Source: Pseudarthrobacter defluvii (GTDB lineage: Bacteria > Actinomycetota > Actinomycetes > Actinomycetales > Micrococcaceae). From it: DNA of 64,000 nucleotides. Within the stretch, counting starts at the first letter, position 1. Every line of letters starts with the position of its first letter. The stretch lies in contig NZ_JAUSYG010000001.1 in NCBI RefSeq assembly GCF_030816725.1, positions 3,968,001 to 4,032,000 of the forward strand. Direction: 5' to 3'. The translations under genes and the position numbers were made by a program. This document shows, one piece after another, positions 60,245 to 64,000 of this stretch. Under the pieces are notes generated by a model, which saw only the letters and a program-made list of their open reading frames with translations, was not told where the DNA came from and searched no databases.

Positions 60245-61249
60245 CTAGGGCGCGGACTCCCGGACTTCGAGTTCGAAGCCGGCCTCAACATGAACGCCGT
60301 GTTCGGACGTCTCACGGCCGGCGATCCGGTCCAGCAGCAGGCTGATGGACCGCTCCGCGATCTCGTCCATCCCCGGCGAGACGGTGGTCAGGGACGGTGA
60401 AGCGAAGCGGGCTTCGTCAATGTCATCAAAGCCGGCCACCGCCACGTCCTGCGGAACCTTCACCCCGCGGATCAGCAGTTCGTGCATGGCACCGAGCGCC
60501 AGGACGTCGTTGAGTCCGAAGACCGCGTCGAATTCCACTCCCCCGTCCAGGAGCCCGGCGACGGCGGCAGCACCTGTGTCGCGGCGCCACTCGGCAGGGG
60601 CGACCAGCGCGGCGTCGTACGGAACCCCTGCCTCGCCCAGCGCCTTCCGGTAGCCGTTCAGGCGCAGGCCTGCCGTCCCGGCGGACTCCCCGGTGTTCGC
60701 CCCGACCACGGCAATACGACGGCGGCCGGACGCCAGCAGGTGCCGGGTGAGCGCGGCTGCTGCTTCCTCGTTCTTCATGGTGACCAGGTCGAAGCGCGGG
60801 TCCATGATGTGCTCGCCAAGCATCACCAGGGGCTTCGTGCCGGCGCGCTCGGCAATGGCGTCCGCGTCCACCACAAGGGGCGTGAACAGCAGACCGTCGG
60901 TGAGTTGGCGGAAGGTCCCCTGCAGGGCGCCGAGTTCAACGGAAGCCTCAGCGTCGGACTGTTCCACCATCACCCTGTAGCCGTGGCGGGAGGCGGCCTT
61001 CATCAGCTTGGACGCCAGCTCTGCGTAGTAGGGCGCGGAGAGGTCGGACAGGACCAGGCCCAGCATGGAGGTCTTCCCGGACCGGAGGCTGCGGGCGGTG
61101 AGGTTGGCCTCGTAGCCCAGCTCCGCGATGGCATCCTGCACGCGCTGCTTGGTGGCCGGGCGGATGAACTCGTAGTCATTCAGGACGTTGGAAACCGTCT
61201 TGAGGGAAACACCCGCAGCCCTCGCAACGTCATTCATGGTGACGGCCAT
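60245..61249 (-). CDS. LacI-family transcriptional regulator
   Basis: 334 residues. MAVTMNDVARAAGVSLKTVS opens the HTH; ELGYEANLTARSLRSGKTSM, ELASKLMKAASRHGYRVMVE, TRHLLASGRRRIAVVGANTG, and VPQDVAVAGFDDIDEARFAS are standard. Its ATG overlaps the TAA of the HhH gene by one base. With the GH51 gene two genes upstream, an arabinose-oligosaccharide-responsive repressor is a good guess. Confidence 0.9.
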   Translation of the reverse strand: MAVTMNDVARAAGVSLKTVSNVLNDYEFIRPATKQRVQDAIAELGYEANLTARSLRSGKTSMLGLVLSDLSAPYYAELASKLMKAASRHGYRVMVEQSDAEASVELGALQGTFRQLTDGLLFTPLVVDADAIAERAGTKPLVMLGEHIMDPRFDLVTMKNEEAAAALTRHLLASGRRRIAVVGANTGESAGTAGLRLNGYRKALGEAGVPYDAALVAPAEWRRDTGAAAVAGLLDGGVEFDAVFGLNDVLALGAMHELLIRGVKVPQDVAVAGFDDIDEARFASPSLTTVSPGMDEIAERSISLLLDRIAGRETSEHGVHVEAGFELEVRESAP

Positions 61250-61827
61250 TAACGTTCTTTTCCTGCCTTCGCCGCGGCCTTGGCGGCCTGCTTGCTGGCG
61301 CGGACCTTGGCCAGGGACTCCGGGTCCACGATGTCCGCCACCGACAGGTAGCTGCCGTCCTCGCCGTAGTGGCCTGCGGCTTCGCGCCACCCCGGCGCTT
61401 CGAGGCCGCGCTGCTTGCCGAGCAGGGCCAGGAAGATCCTGGCCTTCTGTTCCCCGAAGCCGGGCAGTGCCTTGAGCCTGCGCAGCACCTCGGCGCCGTC
61501 CGGCGAACCTTTGGTCCAGATGGCCGCAGCGTCGCCGTCCCACTCGCTTTGGACTGCGGCAGCGAGCGCCTGCACGCGCGCGGCCATGGAACCGGGGAAG
61601 CGGTGGACGGCGGGGCGCTCCTTGAACATCTCCACGAACGCGGCGGGATCATGGGCGGCAATGGCTCCTGGCTCCAGCGACCCGATCCTGGTCCGGATCT
61701 TTTCCGGACCGGCAAAGGCTGATTCCATGGTGACCTGCTGGTCCAGCAACATGCCGGTCAGCAGGGCGAAGGCGTCCTCACTCAACAACTTGTCCGCAGC
61801 GGGATCCCCCGTGATGTGCAGTTCCAT
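61249..61827 (-). CDS. HhH-GPD base-excision DNA repair family protein
   Basis: 192 residues. ELHITGDPAADKLLSEDAFA then LLTGMLLDQQVTMESAFAGP; helix-hairpin-helix LKALPGFGEQKARIFLALLG; C-terminal YLSVADIVDPESLAKVRASK and a Lys/Ala tail. The actinobacterial HhH-GPD type without an iron-sulfur cluster; the expected catalytic Asp is not at the usual place, so glycosylase activity is uncertain. GGGAGG nine bases from ATG 61827 selects it over ATG 61836. Confidence 0.85.
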   Translation of the reverse strand: MELHITGDPAADKLLSEDAFALLTGMLLDQQVTMESAFAGPEKIRTRIGSLEPGAIAAHDPAAFVEMFKERPAVHRFPGSMAARVQALAAAVQSEWDGDAAAIWTKGSPDGAEVLRRLKALPGFGEQKARIFLALLGKQRGLEAPGWREAAGHYGEDGSYLSVADIVDPESLAKVRASKQAAKAAAKAGKER

Positions 61828-61895
61828 GCCGTCCATCCTCCCATCTGCGGGCCGCCGTCGTCACAAGGTCGCCCCCGCCCTTCCAGCCGGTTGGA

Positions 61896-63422
61896 TCAGG
61901 CCTCGACGGCCAGCCGGATCATGGACCAGGACACTGCCGGAAGCTCGGCGGTCAGCCGGCCGCCGTCGACCTTTACTGTTCCGTTCTCCGACGGGAGGAC
62001 GGAGGTGGAATCGTCCGCGCTGGCCTGCCAATACGGGTCCTTGTTGGCGTAGGTCACCGCCTCGACCACGCGGACGCTGCCCAGGCCGGCCACCGCGGCG
62101 TCCAGGGTAAGCGCCGAGTCGGCCGAGCGGTTGACCGCAAACACCACGGCCTCGCCCTTGTCCGCGTCATACGTGGCGACGGCGGACAGGGCAGCGAAGC
62201 CCTCGGTCTTGCCGCCGCTGACCAGCGGGGACTCGACGGCGAGCTGCAGCACCGTGCCGGACGCATGCCGGGAGGTCAGGGCGAAGGGGTGGAAGGTGGT
62301 CTGCTTCCAGGACCGCCCGCCGGGCTCAGTCATGATGGGCGCGATGACGTTCACCAGCTGCGCCAGGCTGGCCGAGTGGACGCGGTCCGTGTTCCTGAGC
62401 AGCGTGACCAGGAGGTCGCCCACCACCACGGCGTCCGCCACCGTGTAGGTGTCCTCCAGCAGGACCGGCGCCACCGGCCAGTCCTTGCCGGTGGGTACCT
62501 TGGATTCGTCCCGGCTCATGTGCCACACGTTCCACTCATCGAAAGAGATGTTCACCTGCTTGGTGGACTTCTTCACCGACTTCACGTGGTCGATGTGGCT
62601 CACGATGTCGCGGATGAAGGCTTCCATCTTGTGGCCGGCAGCAAGGTGTTCCTGCAGGTCGCCGAAGTCCTCGAAGTACTGGTGCGCGGAGATCAGGTCC
62701 ACCAATTCGTAGGTTTCGGACAGGACCACGCGCTCCCACTCACCGAACGTGGACATGGTGGGCCCGGAGCTGCCGCAGGCCACCAGCTCAAGGTCCGGCT
62801 CCACCATGCGCATGCCACGGGCAGTGTCGGCGGCGAGCCGGCCGTACTCCAGGGCGTTCTTGTGGCCGATCTGCCACGGACCGTCCATCTCGTTGCCCAG
62901 GCACCACATCTTGATGCCGTAGCCGTCGGCCGCACCGTTGGCCCGGCGCTGCTCGGAAAGGGCGGTGCCGCCGTCGATGTTGCAGTACTCCAGCAGGTCC
63001 AGCGCCTCCTGGACGCCGCGGGTGCCCAGGTTGACGGCCATCATGGGTTCCACCCCGGCCTTGGCCGACCACTTGGCGAACTCGTCCACGCCCACCTTGT
63101 TGGGGTCGGTGGAATGCCAGGCCAGGTCCAGCCGCACGGGCCGCTGGTCCGCCGGGCCCACCCCGTCCTCCCAGCGGTAGCCGGAGACGAAGTTGCCGCC
63201 CGGGTAGCGGACGGTGGAGACCCCCAGTTCGCGGGTCAGCGCCAGGACGTCCTTGCGGAACCCGTCCTCGTCCGCGTCCGGGTGGTCCGGCTCGAAGATG
63301 CCGGTATACACGCACCGGCCCAGGTGCTCAACGAAAGCTCCGAACGTACGACGGCGGACGGGCCCCACGGCGAACGAGGGGTCAATGGTGATTTTTGCTG
63401 CAGCGGGTTCTGGCTGGGTCAC
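61896..63422 (-). CDS. alpha-L-arabinofuranosidase (GH51)
   Basis: 508 residues. VRRRTFGAFVEHLGRCVYTG, STVRYPGGNFVSGYRWEDGV, acid/base Glu in MWCLGNEMDGPWQIGHKNAL and nucleophile Glu in QVNISFDEWNVWHMSRDESK, then the C-terminal beta-sandwich (VVFAVNRSADSALTLDAAVA). No signal peptide: acts on imported arabino-oligosaccharides. Start ATG 63422. Probably repressed by the LacI protein encoded two genes downstream. Confidence 0.95.
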   Translation of the reverse strand: MTQPEPAAAKITIDPSFAVGPVRRRTFGAFVEHLGRCVYTGIFEPDHPDADEDGFRKDVLALTRELGVSTVRYPGGNFVSGYRWEDGVGPADQRPVRLDLAWHSTDPNKVGVDEFAKWSAKAGVEPMMAVNLGTRGVQEALDLLEYCNIDGGTALSEQRRANGAADGYGIKMWCLGNEMDGPWQIGHKNALEYGRLAADTARGMRMVEPDLELVACGSSGPTMSTFGEWERVVLSETYELVDLISAHQYFEDFGDLQEHLAAGHKMEAFIRDIVSHIDHVKSVKKSTKQVNISFDEWNVWHMSRDESKVPTGKDWPVAPVLLEDTYTVADAVVVGDLLVTLLRNTDRVHSASLAQLVNVIAPIMTEPGGRSWKQTTFHPFALTSRHASGTVLQLAVESPLVSGGKTEGFAALSAVATYDADKGEAVVFAVNRSADSALTLDAAVAGLGSVRVVEAVTYANKDPYWQASADDSTSVLPSENGTVKVDGGRLTAELPAVSWSMIRLAVEA

Positions 63423-63732
63423 GAAGGTATCCTCAGTTTGGTTTTTACAACGTTATAGAAGATATTCTTGGGGGTCACCCTTCCCGAGTCAAGGGGTTTT
63501 TTCCGCAGCGACTGGCATACCTCCGGGTGGGCGCCAGGGACTGGACGGCCTTTTGACCTGCGGCAACCATCGAATGACGTCCGGCCGCAGGTCCTCCAAG
63601 TACTACCTAATCGAAAAGACAGGTACCAGCTACGCGTTCACCGGGGCTGGCGGGCAATTAGGTTTCTTTACCAGAGACAAGACCTGTTCTGGTTCTCGGT
63701 ACTTGGCTCACTAGGGGGGTGTGGGACCAGCA
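63423..63732. other. intergenic region upstream of the GH51 gene
   Basis: AT-rich near the GH51 start with a partial palindrome at 63445-63458. Otherwise no supported gene; a plus frame here has non-natural composition. Confidence 0.4.
63445..63458. promoter_or_regulatory. candidate LacI-type operator before GH51
   Basis: TTACAACGTTATAG, centre AACGTT with ten of fourteen symmetric positions, about 23 bp from the GH51 start. CG-centred palindromes suit LacI-family proteins such as that at 60245. Confidence 0.35.
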
Positions 63733-64000
63733 ATGCGCGCACGACACACAGGCCCAGGCTTCCCGGTCCCTAGGACACGGGTAATAGGCGGGGCCGGCGA
63801 CGAGGAGTCCTTCGAGACCAAGGGCTCTCCCCCAGCCGTCGCCGGCCCTCTTGCCCCTTCGGGTGCCCGAACGGGCCGCGCACCCCTGCCGGGTGCCGGT
63901 CACGATGCCAGCCCCACGAATCCAGGCCTTTTGCTGGACCTGGTCAACGGCGCACAGACCCTGGCCGATTCCCTGGACCTGCTGGTGGCAGCATCAGCCG
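63733..64000 (+). CDS. possible DUF222/HNH-type protein, N-terminal part
   Basis: Open frame of 89 codons to the window edge from ATG 63733. Begins with a Gly/Pro/Arg-rich stretch, then NPGLLLDLVNGAQTLADSLD and LLVAASA, an amphipathic helix like those opening DUF222 (13E12) HNH endonuclease proteins that abound in Arthrobacter. Low confidence because the first 60 codons are of biased composition and the rest is outside the window. Confidence 0.35.
   Translation, partial: MRARHTGPGFPVPRTRVIGGAGDEESFETKGSPPAVAGPLAPSGARTGRAPLPGAGHDASPTNPGLLLDLVNGAQTLADSLDLLVAASA

Overview
The window is high-GC DNA with the codon use and gene families of a soil actinobacterium. The mix of pectin and plant-glycan catabolism, metabolite:H+ symporter, ANTAR regulator and GH51/GH78/GH1 enzymes fits Arthrobacter, Pseudarthrobacter or a close Micrococcaceae relative. 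The genus is an inference. I see no rRNA, tRNA, CRISPR array, transposase or phage structural gene.

Region 1 (1-17.1 kb) is an accessory, decaying stretch. A partial SDR and a divergent MarR regulator with a palindromic operator open it. Next come a TetR/MFS pair in which both genes are broken, then many short, unrelated single genes on both strands: a methyltransferase, GNATs, HEAT-repeat, PASTA, WYL regulator, glyoxalase-fold, P-loop kinase, SRPBCC and small membrane proteins. Gene boundaries between 3.45 and 16.24 kb are punctuated by 14 copies of a roughly 28-bp palindrome centred on GGATCC/GGATCG. I saw none in the remaining 47 kb. The stretch also holds a duplicated 43-residue membrane protein (one copy frameshifted), a 90-residue protein matching the DNA-gate region of GyrA, and the last helix of a heliorhodopsin.

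Region 2 (17.1-31 kb) is a sugar-acid and glycoside regulon. On the minus strand a family 1 binding protein, two permeases, galactonate-type dehydratase, KDPG aldolase, KDG kinase and ManD form one operon, with a FadR-type GntR regulator divergent from it. Upstream lies an operon of GH78 alpha-L-rhamnosidase and two alpha/beta hydrolases (one without its serine), with a divergent IclR regulator. Together they suggest release, deacylation and import of a rhamnose- and aldonate/uronate-containing plant glycan, feeding a KDG/KDPG route.

Region 3 (31-45 kb) holds an SDR, a LysR regulator, small and stress proteins, and a second rhamnosidase operon: a Dpp/Opp-type transporter with an unusual permease-ATPase fusion plus a second GH78 enzyme. 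A divergent GH1 beta-glucosidase completes it. The two rhamnosidase operons share a 24-bp upstream element.

Region 4 (45-50 kb) is general functions: Usp, Zn-ribbon, GAF-ANTAR, type B carboxylesterase, SRPBCC. Region 5 (49.7-55.7 kb) is a compact catabolic locus: SDR, TIM-barrel isomerase/epimerase, MHS-family symporter, split transketolase and GntR regulator. TGTNNACA palindromes occur at both the divergent promoter and the regulator's own promoter. Region 6 (55.8-64 kb) contains a hexapeptide-repeat protein, a LacI regulator with a CebR-like operator before a secreted beta-helix protein, an isochorismatase-like hydrolase, and a GH51 arabinofuranosidase-HhH-LacI group. The start of a possible DUF222-type protein runs off the right edge.
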